Part shown: positions 33,633 through 41,990 of the stretch, in pieces | Layout of the letters: every line of letters begins with the position of its first letter | Position numbering within the stretch: the first letter of the stretch is position 1 | Assembly (NCBI RefSeq): GCF_000430585.1 | Contig: NZ_AUMH01000001.1 | Coordinates: forward strand, 62,001-126,000 | Source: Alicyclobacillus herbarius DSM 13609 | GTDB taxonomy: Bacteria > Bacillota > Bacilli > Alicyclobacillales > Alicyclobacillaceae | Length of the DNA: 64,000 nucleotides | Direction of reading: 5' to 3' | The notes under the pieces: generated by a model | Told to the model about the DNA's origin: nothing | The model's input: the letters and a program-made list of their open reading frames with translations, nothing else | The model's database searches: none | Made by a program: the position numbers and the translations under genes

Positions 33633-34466
33633 GTGTTGCCTGGAATTGCACCGCGCTTGCACGAAAACGGGTACATTGCCGATGAGGACCTCGCCGCGAT
33701 GGTGGATCTGGCGCTATCCCTGAAGCGTCCGCTGTTGCTGGAGGGACCCGCAGGCGTCGGCAAGACCTCGCTGGCTGTGGCGTTGTCTCTCGCGCTGGGT
33801 CGTGAATTGGTCCGCCTGCAGTGCTACGAAGGCCTGGATGCGGCTGCGGCTGTGTACGACTGGAACTACCACAAGCAGCTGGCCGACCTCTCGCGACACG
33901 CGGATGCAGACGTCTTCACCGAGCGGTACTTCTTGCCGCGGCCACTGACACGGGCCCTCCTTTCCGACGGCGGGGCCGTGTTGTTGATTGATGAGGTTGA
34001 TAGGGCGGACGCCGGTTTTGAAGCCTTGCTGCTGGAGTTTCTTGCCGAATTTCAGGTGAGCGTGCCCGAATGGCAGTCGATTACGGCCCGTGTCGAGCCC
34101 GTGGTCGTAATTACGTCCAATCGCACGCGCATGCTCAGTGACGCCTTGCGTCGGCGTTGCTTGTATCACAGCCTCACCTGGCCCAGCCCACAGGAGGAGC
34201 GTGAGGTATTGCGTCTGCATGTTCCGGGTCTGCCCCTGAGTGCAGCGGAGAATTTGGTGCAAGCGGTTCAGCAAATGCGTTCCTGGGATCTGCAGAAACC
34301 GCCTGGACTCGCGGAGACCATCGACTGGGGGCAAGCCTACCTGGTCTCGCACGGTACGTGGACGTACGAATGGGTGTCACGCACCTTGGGCTGCGTCATC
34401 AAGGACAGCCTGGACCTCGAGACGGTACGTGCCCGTCTGGCGCAGTTGGTGGAACCGGATACCTGA
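33633..34466 (+). CDS. MoxR-type AAA ATPase (CoxD-like)
   Basis: A 277-residue AAA+ ATPase. Walker A is GPAGVGKTSLAVAL near residue 37, Walker B is VLLIDEVDRAD, sensor 1 is VVITSNRTRMLSDALRRRC. CoxD-type ATPases pair with a VWA protein to insert the sulfurated Mo or copper centre in Mo-hydroxylases. Start GTG 33633 after AGGGAGG. It is followed by the VWA gene in the same frame 39 bases after the stop. Confidence 0.88.
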   Translation: MLPGIAPRLHENGYIADEDLAAMVDLALSLKRPLLLEGPAGVGKTSLAVALSLALGRELVRLQCYEGLDAAAAVYDWNYHKQLADLSRHADADVFTERYFLPRPLTRALLSDGGAVLLIDEVDRADAGFEALLLEFLAEFQVSVPEWQSITARVEPVVVITSNRTRMLSDALRRRCLYHSLTWPSPQEEREVLRLHVPGLPLSAAENLVQAVQQMRSWDLQKPPGLAETIDWGQAYLVSHGTWTYEWVSRTLGCVIKDSLDLETVRARLAQLVEPDT

Positions 34467-34505
34467 AAGAAACCGGTTTCCTCCCTCTTTCAGGCGCAAC
34501 GGGCG

Positions 34506-35318
34506 ATGGACCGGGCGGTACAAGCGCAGTCGCTGGCACCTCGTACGTCGCCTTTGCTTCCGGTAGGAAGGCTGGGGATGGGGCGTGCCAGCCGCGGTGC
34601 AGGGGGAGACATCGACGGTTTACCTCCGCACTTGCCAACCTGGGCGGCGCGGCCGATTCAGGCGGTTGGGCTGCCGCTGATGCGCAGTCGTCGCTCTTGG
34701 GGTAAGCGCGGCGCCAGCGGCGTCGACTGGCGTCGTTCCCTCCGGGAATGGACGAAGACGGGGCAACTAGGACCTGACTTTGTCGCGCGGCGTTCCCGCT
34801 TCCAGTCAGGGCGCTTGGTCGTCCTCTGGGATGTGTCGGCGTCGATGGCCGAGTTTATTCCGCTGTACATGCCTTGGGTGTACGCGCTCGTCCGCGACTT
34901 GCCACAAGTGGGCGTGTTTTTGTTTGCCCACCGTCTCGTCGAGGCAACGGCGTTGTTTCACCGGCCGTACCCGGGTACATGCCAGGCGCTGCAGAGCCTG
35001 CGCCAGCTTTGGCGCGGTGGGACCCGCTTGGGCGACACCGCCGCAGAGTGGGTTCAGCGCCAGGGATCGAATTGGCTTTCGGAAACTACGACCGTCCTCG
35101 TCGTCAGCGACGGATGGGACGCGGGCGATCCGGCTGTGCTGGCGGACGCGCTGCGCGCGATGCGAAAGGCGGGCAGCCGCATCTTATGGGTTCATCCCTG
35201 GCTGGGGACGCCTGGGTTTGAACTGAAAACTCGCGCCCTCCTCGCGGCTAGACCGTACGTGACCCGGATGTACCCAGGTCATTCGGTCCCCGATTTATTG
35301 CGTGTGGCCTGGGAATGA
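34506..35318 (+). CDS. VWA-domain protein (CoxE-like), short N-terminus
   Basis: A 270-residue protein. The C-terminal VWA domain carries the MIDAS motif as WDVSASMAEF (D-x-S-x-S), followed by RGGTRLGDTAAEWV and VVSDGWDAGDP. It is the usual partner of the MoxR ATPase upstream. CoxE proteins are generally longer; this one lacks the first 100 or so helical residues. No ribosome site is evident before the ATG at 34506. It lies in the same frame as the ATPase, right after its stop, so a lost or moved N-terminus or coupled reinitiation is possible. Confidence 0.8.
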   Translation: MDRAVQAQSLAPRTSPLLPVGRLGMGRASRGAGGDIDGLPPHLPTWAARPIQAVGLPLMRSRRSWGKRGASGVDWRRSLREWTKTGQLGPDFVARRSRFQSGRLVVLWDVSASMAEFIPLYMPWVYALVRDLPQVGVFLFAHRLVEATALFHRPYPGTCQALQSLRQLWRGGTRLGDTAAEWVQRQGSNWLSETTTVLVVSDGWDAGDPAVLADALRAMRKAGSRILWVHPWLGTPGFELKTRALLAARPYVTRMYPGHSVPDLLRVAWE

Positions 35319-35496
35319 GAGGCGGTCGTCCGGGTTCGTGGTTGCTACGCAAGGCAGGTAAGTGCCATGCCTTCGCGTCAAGTTGACCCCGGACGGACCC
35401 TTCATCGCCTAGTGGATACGAATTCGGAACTCGAAGGGAGGGTCGCGGCGCTCCTCCCCATGCCGGACCGTGGGGGGCCAAGCGCCGCACACTTCG

Positions 35497-36327
35497 ATGA
35501 AACCAGTCTCGTTTTCCTATGTCCGACCGCATTCCCTGGCGGAAGCCCTCGACATTCTGGCCCATGAGCCGGATGCCAAGGTGATTGCGGGCGGGCAAAG
35601 CCTGATTCCACTGATGAATTTCCGCCTCAGTCGACCGAGTGTGCTGGTAGACATCAATGGACTGACAGAACTGACAACGATTGAAGTGGTGCACGGCCGC
35701 CTGCGTATCGGGGCGGTGGTGCGGCATCAGCAGCTGCATACCGATTCAACCGTGCGGGCATGCTTCCCGGCTTTGGCGGAAGCGGCTGGCGAAATCGGGC
35801 ACTGGGCCATTCGCACCCGCGGCACCATCGGCGGATCCTTGGTGCATGCGGATCCCGCGGCGGAGCTGCCTGCAGCCATGGTTGCGGCGGGCGCGGAATT
35901 GGTGCTGCAAAGCGCCGATGGCGTCCGGCGCGTGCCTGCGGACGAGTTTTTCTATGGCTATCTCATGACCGGAATTGGGACGGATGAAATTTTGACGGCA
36001 GTGGAGCTACCGGTGCCGACCGAGACTCGTTTTGGGTTTGCGGAGCACGCGCGGCGTCCCGGAGATTTCGCCCTTGCTGGGGCGTTTGTCGAGGTGTACG
36101 CCGGAGGCGGCGCGGGGGCCGTGACCTGGTTTGGCGTGGGCGGCCGACCGGAACGCCGCGAGCTGGAACTGCCTAGCGAGGGCTTGCGGCGGCAACAAGT
36201 TTTCGCGGAGGCGCTGGTCGACGTGGACGCTCCCGAAGACGAAGACGAGGCTTGGTACCGTCGACGGATTGCCCAATCGGCCGCCGAACAGGCGTACCAA
36301 CGAGCCGTGGCTGGGAGGGGGATGTGA
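35497..36327 (+). CDS. Molybdenum hydroxylase FAD-binding (medium) subunit
   Basis: A 276-residue subunit of the xanthine dehydrogenase/CO dehydrogenase family. The FAD motifs are VIAGGQSLIPLMNFRLS (AGGQSL) and IRTRGTIGGSLVHADPAAEL (TIGG). It passes electrons from the iron-sulfur subunit to an acceptor. ATG at 35497 (MKPVSFSYVRP); a GTG at 35470 is in frame. It overlaps the next start. Order medium-small-large is the cox order. Confidence 0.9.
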   Translation: MKPVSFSYVRPHSLAEALDILAHEPDAKVIAGGQSLIPLMNFRLSRPSVLVDINGLTELTTIEVVHGRLRIGAVVRHQQLHTDSTVRACFPALAEAAGEIGHWAIRTRGTIGGSLVHADPAAELPAAMVAAGAELVLQSADGVRRVPADEFFYGYLMTGIGTDEILTAVELPVPTETRFGFAEHARRPGDFALAGAFVEVYAGGGAGAVTWFGVGGRPERRELELPSEGLRRQQVFAEALVDVDAPEDEDEAWYRRRIAQSAAEQAYQRAVAGRGM

Positions 36328-36329
36328 AG

Positions 36330-36899
36330 ATGTCTGTGCGTGAGTATTCGACGGCCAATCGGCCCACAACCCGAGTGACGCTGGTGGTCAACGGCCATCG
36401 GCATACGCTGGACGTGGAACCACGGTGGCTGTTATCGGATGTCCTGCGCCATCAGTTGGGTCTCACCGGGACTCACGTCGGGTGTGAGCAGGGGGTCTGC
36501 GGCAGCTGCACCGTTCTCGTCGACGGGCAGCCTCAGCGCAGTTGTCTCTTGTTTGCTGTACAGGCGGAAGGGCATGAAATCACGACCATCGAGGGATTGA
36601 CCCCGGAACAGGGCTTGAGTCCATTGCAGGCAGCGTTTGAGGAACATCACGCCCTGCAGTGCGGATTTTGTACGCCGGGCATGATTGTCACGGCCGAAGC
36701 GCTACTCAGGACCTGCCCGAACCCGGACGAGGCGAGGATTCGTGACGTGATATCGGGGAATGTTTGCCGCTGCACCGGTTACCAGTCGATTGTGGAGGCG
36801 GTGCTAAGCGCGGCCCGCGCCCGCCATGAACCCACGGCGGGGCAGACCGAAGCGGCGGTCGATGGACGGGAAGCGGCGACAGGAGGGAATGGGGCATGA
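36330..36899 (+). CDS. Molybdenum hydroxylase 2Fe-2S (small) subunit
   Basis: A 189-residue protein with a plant-type 2Fe-2S domain, CEQGVCGSC from Cys52, and the second cluster domain CGFCTPGMIVTAEALL and VCRCTGYQSIVEAV. A C-terminal extension of about 30 acidic/Gly-rich residues follows. The start is ATG 36330 with GGGAGGGG nine bases upstream; GTG at 36324 is an alternative. It overlaps the large subunit by four bases. Confidence 0.92.
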   Translation: MSVREYSTANRPTTRVTLVVNGHRHTLDVEPRWLLSDVLRHQLGLTGTHVGCEQGVCGSCTVLVDGQPQRSCLLFAVQAEGHEITTIEGLTPEQGLSPLQAAFEEHHALQCGFCTPGMIVTAEALLRTCPNPDEARIRDVISGNVCRCTGYQSIVEAVLSAARARHEPTAGQTEAAVDGREAATGGNGA

Positions 36900-39229
36900 C
36901 ACTCACTCCAGGGCCACTCAAACCACGCCTCACCGGCGCGCGGGTGACGCGGCTGGAAGATGCGCGTCTGTTGCGCGGCCGAGGACGTTACCTGGATGAC
37001 ATCGATCTCCCCGGAACGCTGCATGTAGCGTTTGTCCGCTCCAATCGCGCGGCGGCGCGGATTCGCGCGATTGACGTGGCGGAAGCGGCGGCGCTGCCTG
37101 GTGTGCACGCGGTATGGACGGCGGACGATTGTGACATTTCCTTATATACCAAGCACTACGAAGTCGGCCAGCCCGTGCTCGCCAAGGACGAGGTTCGTTA
37201 CGTCGGCGAACCCGTCGTGGCGGTGTTCGCACAAGACAGATACATTGCTGAAGACGCGGCGGAGTTGGTGCGTATCAGCTACGACCCGCTGCCGCCGGTT
37301 CTCGACGCGGCTGCGGCGCTGTCGCCGCAAGGACGGCGCGTGCATGCGCACCGGGACAACGTTTTTCATCATACTGAACATGAAACGGAAGGCTTCGCCG
37401 AGGTGTTCGCCAGCGCGCCCCATAAGGCGCAGGCCACGTTTGTGACACACCGGCAGACCGGCGTCTCCATGGAGCCGCGAGGCTGCATGGCGCAGTTGGA
37501 CCCCGCCACCGGACGCTTGACGGTATACGTTTCCCACCAATCGCCGCACCAGTTTCGTTCTCAGCTCACGGAATTGTTGCGGATGCCGGAAAACCAGATT
37601 CGCGTGGTAGTGCCTGAGGTCGGCGGGGCGTTTGGCATCAAGGCGATGCTCTATCCGGAATACCTGCTTGTCGCCGACGCCGCCAGGCGGCTCGCGCGCC
37701 CGGTAAAATGGGTCAGCGACCGGACGGAGAGCCTGTTGGCGGACGCGCACGCGCGCGACAATCGCCACGAGGTAGAGGTCGCGTTTGACGATGAAGGACG
37801 GATTTTGGCGGTTCGGGACCATGTCTTTGGGGATACCGGCGCCTACCCGTTTTTAGGTTTTCCAGGCGCCGTCGGGGAAGCCGGCTGGGCCACGAGCATG
37901 TTGACCGGTCCGTATAAGATTCCGCACGTGTCCATCACGGTGGATTGCTTCTTTAGCAACAAAGCGCCGGTGGGTGCCTACCGCGGCGTCGGAGGCCCGG
38001 TCGGGGCGCAGGTGCAGGAGGGAATTGTCGAGTTGGTGGCCCGCCAACTCGGAAAAGACCCTGCTGACGTGCGCCGCGTCAATTTCATTCGCGATGAGGA
38101 CTTTCCGTACCACACGGCCACCGGCAATGTGTACGATCCCGGTTCCTACGCGGAGTCGATGGAGCAGGCGCTGGCGCTGATTGATTACGAACGCTTTCGG
38201 CGTGACCAGGAGACGTGGCGCCGGCAGGGAAGGTACCTGGGGATTGGCATCTGCACGTTCGTCGAACCGTCAGCAGGCGCCGAGTCGGAGGCCGGATCGA
38301 CCCCGTACGAGGCGGCATCGATTCGTATTGAGCCGACCGGAACTGTGACGGCCGCGCTGGGGCTAGGACCGTCTGGGCAGGGCCACGAGACGACCATGGC
38401 GCAGTTGATTGCGGACGAACTCGGCGTGGACATCGGCGATGTGGTGGTCATCCACGGGGATACGGACAGCGCTCCCTTCGGCGGGGGCACCGGTGGCAGC
38501 CGATCGGGGACCATCGGCGGCGGTGCGGCCATTGTGGCCAGCCAGAAGCTGCGGCAGCGGCTGGTCAAGCTGGCTGCGCACCTGTTGGAGGCGGCGGAGG
38601 AAGATGTCGAGCTGGTCTCGGGCCATGCCCAGGTCCGAGGGGTGCCGGCACGCTCGTATTCGATTCAGGATCTAGCCCGCATTGCCTACACGGACGTCGC
38701 TCGACTGCCGGAGGACATGCAGCCGGGGCTGGAAGTCGTTGTGCGCTACAAGCCCCCCATGGCGACGACGTATTCCAACGGCACGCACGTGGCTCTGGTC
38801 GAGGTGGACACCCGCACGGGCTTCGTCAAGGTCCTCGATTATGCGGTGGTCAACGACTGCGGTCGCCTGATTAACCCGATGATTGTCGAAGGACAGATTC
38901 ATGGCGGCGTGGCTCAGGGCATTGGCAGCGCCTTTTTGGAGGAGCTGCGCTACGACGACAATGGGCAGCTGGTGACCACGTCGCTAATGGACTATCTGCT
39001 CCCGGCCGCGACCGATGTGCCGCGGATGCGGGTGGAACACATCGAAACACCCTCAGACAACGTCGGCGGTTTCAAGGGGATGGGAGAAGGGTCGCTGATT
39101 GCGGCACCCCCGGCGTTGGCCAACGCGGTTTCCGACGCGTTGGCGCCATTTGGTGTGCTGGTTACGGAAATCCCGATTCGTCCGCAGCAAATCGTCAGAT
39201 GGGTGGAACAGGGTAGTCATACTGCCTGA
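36896..39229 (+). CDS. Molybdenum hydroxylase large (Mo-pterin) subunit
   Basis: A 777-residue catalytic subunit of the xanthine oxidase family. It has GRGRYLDDIDLPGTLHVAFV at the start, the Mo-cofactor contacts EVGGAFGIKAM and FGGGTGGSRSGTIGGGA, and the general-base Glu731 in KGMGEGSLIAAP. The active-site loop reads AYRGVGG (Ala361-Gly367). True CO dehydrogenases have AYxCSFR with a Cys that binds copper; form II enzymes have AYRGAGR. So this is not an aerobic CO dehydrogenase by loop sequence, and an aldehyde or N-heterocycle hydroxylase is more likely. Substrate unknown. Confidence 0.9.
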   Translation: MTLTPGPLKPRLTGARVTRLEDARLLRGRGRYLDDIDLPGTLHVAFVRSNRAAARIRAIDVAEAAALPGVHAVWTADDCDISLYTKHYEVGQPVLAKDEVRYVGEPVVAVFAQDRYIAEDAAELVRISYDPLPPVLDAAAALSPQGRRVHAHRDNVFHHTEHETEGFAEVFASAPHKAQATFVTHRQTGVSMEPRGCMAQLDPATGRLTVYVSHQSPHQFRSQLTELLRMPENQIRVVVPEVGGAFGIKAMLYPEYLLVADAARRLARPVKWVSDRTESLLADAHARDNRHEVEVAFDDEGRILAVRDHVFGDTGAYPFLGFPGAVGEAGWATSMLTGPYKIPHVSITVDCFFSNKAPVGAYRGVGGPVGAQVQEGIVELVARQLGKDPADVRRVNFIRDEDFPYHTATGNVYDPGSYAESMEQALALIDYERFRRDQETWRRQGRYLGIGICTFVEPSAGAESEAGSTPYEAASIRIEPTGTVTAALGLGPSGQGHETTMAQLIADELGVDIGDVVVIHGDTDSAPFGGGTGGSRSGTIGGGAAIVASQKLRQRLVKLAAHLLEAAEEDVELVSGHAQVRGVPARSYSIQDLARIAYTDVARLPEDMQPGLEVVVRYKPPMATTYSNGTHVALVEVDTRTGFVKVLDYAVVNDCGRLINPMIVEGQIHGGVAQGIGSAFLEELRYDDNGQLVTTSLMDYLLPAATDVPRMRVEHIETPSDNVGGFKGMGEGSLIAAPPALANAVSDALAPFGVLVTEIPIRPQQIVRWVEQGSHTA

Positions 39230-39243
39230 TGGCTCGCTCTCCA

Positions 39244-39300
39244 TGAAGCAAGGGCCTGTCCGGCCTCGGGTCGGGCGCGCTCTTGCTTCTCTTTCTCTTT
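39244..39300 (+). terminator. Probable terminator of the hydroxylase cluster
   Basis: Imperfect stem AAGCAAGGGC...GCGCTCTTGCTT followed by CTCTTTCTCTTTC. Confidence 0.5.
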
Positions 39301-39359
39301 CGGCCTGGAAAAGAGTAGACTGAGAATAAACACCTGTGTCACGGGGGGAGCGGGCCGAA

Positions 39360-41930
39360 GTGGGTAAAGAGAGTGGTCAAAGCCTGTTGTTCACCGTCAA
39401 CATCTATGCGTTTGCCCTCAACTTTCAGTCCTCCGCGCTGTTGACCATTGCGGTGCCGGCCCTGTTGATTCGATTGTCCCCGGCCCAACACACCGCCGCC
39501 TTGGCGCAGTTGGCCACCTTGAGCGCCTTGGTCGCCATGATTATCCCGCCTGTGGTGGGGTTTTCGGCTGATCGGGGGATGCTGGGCGGCCGCCACGGTA
39601 GCATCCGCATTGGCGGCGCGCTGAACGCGCTGGGGCTTGTCGGCATGTACCTGGCGCAAGACTACACCTGGTTTGTCGTCTGTTGTCTGGTGACGATGCT
39701 CGGTCACAGCATGGCCACGGTGGCCTACCAGGCGCTTTGGTCGGAGGTGGTGCCGCCATCTCTGCGCGGCGTCGCGTCCGGCTATAACGGGGCTGCGATT
39801 TTGCTGGGCACGATTTTCGGGCTGGTGACGGCCGCTTGGTCACCCAAGGTTTCGCTCTTACCGATGGCTGGCGTAATTTGTGCCGGATTTCTTATCACCA
39901 CCGTCTGTCTGCCGCGTTCTAAGTCCACACCTCGCTCCTCGGTTGCCCAACGGCTCGGACGGCGAGGAAATTTTGTCCGCGTTTTCTTGGCTCAGACGCT
40001 GATTTCGTTTGGTATGACCTTGTTGATGACGTTTGTCCTGTACTTTTTTCACGACGTGCTGCGGATTTCCAATCCGTCTCAGGACACAGCCTTCGTCGCT
40101 GGGCTGTCGCTTATCGGTTCGGTGGGGGCCAGCATTTTCCTTGGACGTTTCGCGCATGCAGGGAGACGTCGTCGCCTGACCGCTGTCTCCATTCTGCCGA
40201 TGGCGGTAGCTGCGGGCGGCTTCGCCTTTTTACAGTCCGAACAGTGGATCTTGGGCTTTGCGCTGTTGTTTGGTCTCGGCTATGGGGGGTTCTTGGCCAC
40301 CAGTTGGGCGCTGACGGTCGATGTTCTACCCGACATGGAGCACGCCGGCCGAGACCTCGGGATTTGGGGGGTGGCCTCGGCCATTCCCACAGTGCTCGCG
40401 CCGATGGTGGGCGGGGTGATTCTCACGACGGCCGCCACGCCAGCGTCCGGTTACCGGAACTTGTTTCTCTTGGCGGCTGCCTCCTTTCTAGCTGGTGCCT
40501 GGGTGGTCTGGTCCATTCGCGCGCAGGCGGTTTCGCGAGCCGAGACGAATGCCGTGTCCCAACGTTTACCATCCCCTTGGTGGGGGGCGCCGCTGCGCGT
40601 ATTCGTTTCCGCCTTGGTTGCTGGCTACGTACGTCTCGCCTATCGGGTTCGCTTTTTCGACCGCATCCCGAAGATGAGTGGCCCCACGCTGGTGATTTCG
40701 AATCATCAACACGATTTAGAAGGCATGGTCATCCCGGCTTGGCTCACGCTCCGTACGGGGTGGCGCCATCCGATTCACTATGTGGCCAGTCAGCGTTTGT
40801 TTGAACCAGGGTTTCTCGCGTTTCGCGGTCCAAACTGGCTGCGCCCTTTATTGTACCGGCTGAACCTGCATCGTCTATTTCCAATACTTGGTTTGGTGCC
40901 GATTGAAAACCAGCCGTTGGCGCGGCCCATCCACAGCTACGCGTACGAAGCCCGTACCCTGCTGGGTGACGTTCCGCTATCGCAGGTGTTTACCGACGCG
41001 TGGCTTGCGCGCCTCAACCTGCCCGGGCATGTACGGTTGTCCGCTTTGTGGGGGCGGCGATGGGCTGAGCGTGGCCAAATACGGGCGCCCATGACCTGTT
41101 TGGTCCCGGAGGTACGCAAACAACTGCGTGTAGGGCAGCGCGCCCGCATCGAACGGCAGCTGGCCGAGATCCGCATGGTGTTCGAGTCTGGACGGACCCT
41201 TTACCTGACGCCCGAAGGGCGGTATTCTCAGGACGGAAAAATGACGCGTTTTCGTCAGTCGTACAATGAACTGGCCCCGTGGGCGAGGGCGCTCTACGCC
41301 TTTGCTCTGAGTTACGATCCGTACCTAAACCGGAGACTGACGCTCTATATTCGCATCGTTTCCATCCCAGCCCACCTGCGGACGGATGTGGACGCCGTCA
41401 ACGCCCTCTTGGCGGCAGCGCGCCCGGTCACCGTCAGTCAACTGATTTGTACGTGGTTGTCGAAGTTGCCGAGCGGGACGGTGTTTGCGCTGGAAGAGGC
41501 TTGCGCGGGTTTCCGCCAGGTCCTCTGTGCCTTGCCGCCCGGCGCGCAGTTGGTGCCGGAGGTGGCGGATGAGGGGCAGCTAGGCCCACATCTCGTGCCG
41601 GAAGCGGTCGAGAAGACGCATCTGACGGAGGCGACCGCGCGCGTGTTGAGGGGGATGATCCGCCAAGGAAGCCTGGAACGGTTTGGGGCAGGCGGATTCC
41701 GTTTGCAGACGTGCCACCGGCACGAGAAGTTTCCGGACGTCGAAGACATGATTCACTTTCAGGCGACCGTCTTATCGGAAACGTGTGAGGCGTTGGTGTA
41801 CATACAGGAGGAGCACCTCGGTTCGCATTCGGTGGCGGCTACCGACGGGGGTGTACGGGTGGGCACCGGGGCTCGTGGTACGCCAGCCAATCCAGAGGGG
41901 ACTGCGGCGCCGGGAGCGGACTCGTTATAA
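39360..41930 (+). CDS. MFS transporter fused to a PlsC-like acyltransferase
   Basis: An 856-residue fusion. Residues 1-400 form a 12-helix MFS domain (SLLFTVNIYAFALNFQSSAL; SEVVPPSLRGVASGYNGAA). From about 420 a lysophospholipid-acyltransferase-like domain follows, with GPTLVISNHQHDLEGMVIPA and LYLTPEGRYSQDGKMTRFRQ (motif III, near residue 617). The first motif is HQHDLE, not the standard H-x4-D, so activity may be altered. The layout recalls the LplT flippase plus Aas acyltransferase, which import and re-acylate lysolipids. Start GTG 39360 after GGGGGGAG; an in-frame GTG at 39336 lacks a site. The last 70 residues are low-complexity. Confidence 0.8.
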   Translation: MGKESGQSLLFTVNIYAFALNFQSSALLTIAVPALLIRLSPAQHTAALAQLATLSALVAMIIPPVVGFSADRGMLGGRHGSIRIGGALNALGLVGMYLAQDYTWFVVCCLVTMLGHSMATVAYQALWSEVVPPSLRGVASGYNGAAILLGTIFGLVTAAWSPKVSLLPMAGVICAGFLITTVCLPRSKSTPRSSVAQRLGRRGNFVRVFLAQTLISFGMTLLMTFVLYFFHDVLRISNPSQDTAFVAGLSLIGSVGASIFLGRFAHAGRRRRLTAVSILPMAVAAGGFAFLQSEQWILGFALLFGLGYGGFLATSWALTVDVLPDMEHAGRDLGIWGVASAIPTVLAPMVGGVILTTAATPASGYRNLFLLAAASFLAGAWVVWSIRAQAVSRAETNAVSQRLPSPWWGAPLRVFVSALVAGYVRLAYRVRFFDRIPKMSGPTLVISNHQHDLEGMVIPAWLTLRTGWRHPIHYVASQRLFEPGFLAFRGPNWLRPLLYRLNLHRLFPILGLVPIENQPLARPIHSYAYEARTLLGDVPLSQVFTDAWLARLNLPGHVRLSALWGRRWAERGQIRAPMTCLVPEVRKQLRVGQRARIERQLAEIRMVFESGRTLYLTPEGRYSQDGKMTRFRQSYNELAPWARALYAFALSYDPYLNRRLTLYIRIVSIPAHLRTDVDAVNALLAAARPVTVSQLICTWLSKLPSGTVFALEEACAGFRQVLCALPPGAQLVPEVADEGQLGPHLVPEAVEKTHLTEATARVLRGMIRQGSLERFGAGGFRLQTCHRHEKFPDVEDMIHFQATVLSETCEALVYIQEEHLGSHSVAATDGGVRVGTGARGTPANPEGTAAPGADSL

Positions 41931-41935
41931 GAACA

Positions 41936-41961
41936 GTCCGGAAAGGGGCCCCTTTCCGGAC
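41936..41961. repeat. Palindromic repeat, minimal form
   Basis: A 26-base perfect palindrome: GTCCGGAAAGGGG followed directly by its reverse complement. It is the arm of the 25356 and 26202 elements with nothing between. It lies five bases after the stop of the MFS-acyltransferase gene and could act as a terminator-like hairpin, though no U-tract follows. Confidence 0.85.
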
Positions 41962-41990
41962 ACGCACTATCCATTGGAGGAGAGACCACG

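Noticed and set aside
36896-39229. Annotation as aerobic CO dehydrogenase (CoxL)
   Set aside because: The active-site loop lacks the copper-binding Cys of form I enzymes; described as a generic Mo-hydroxylase instead.
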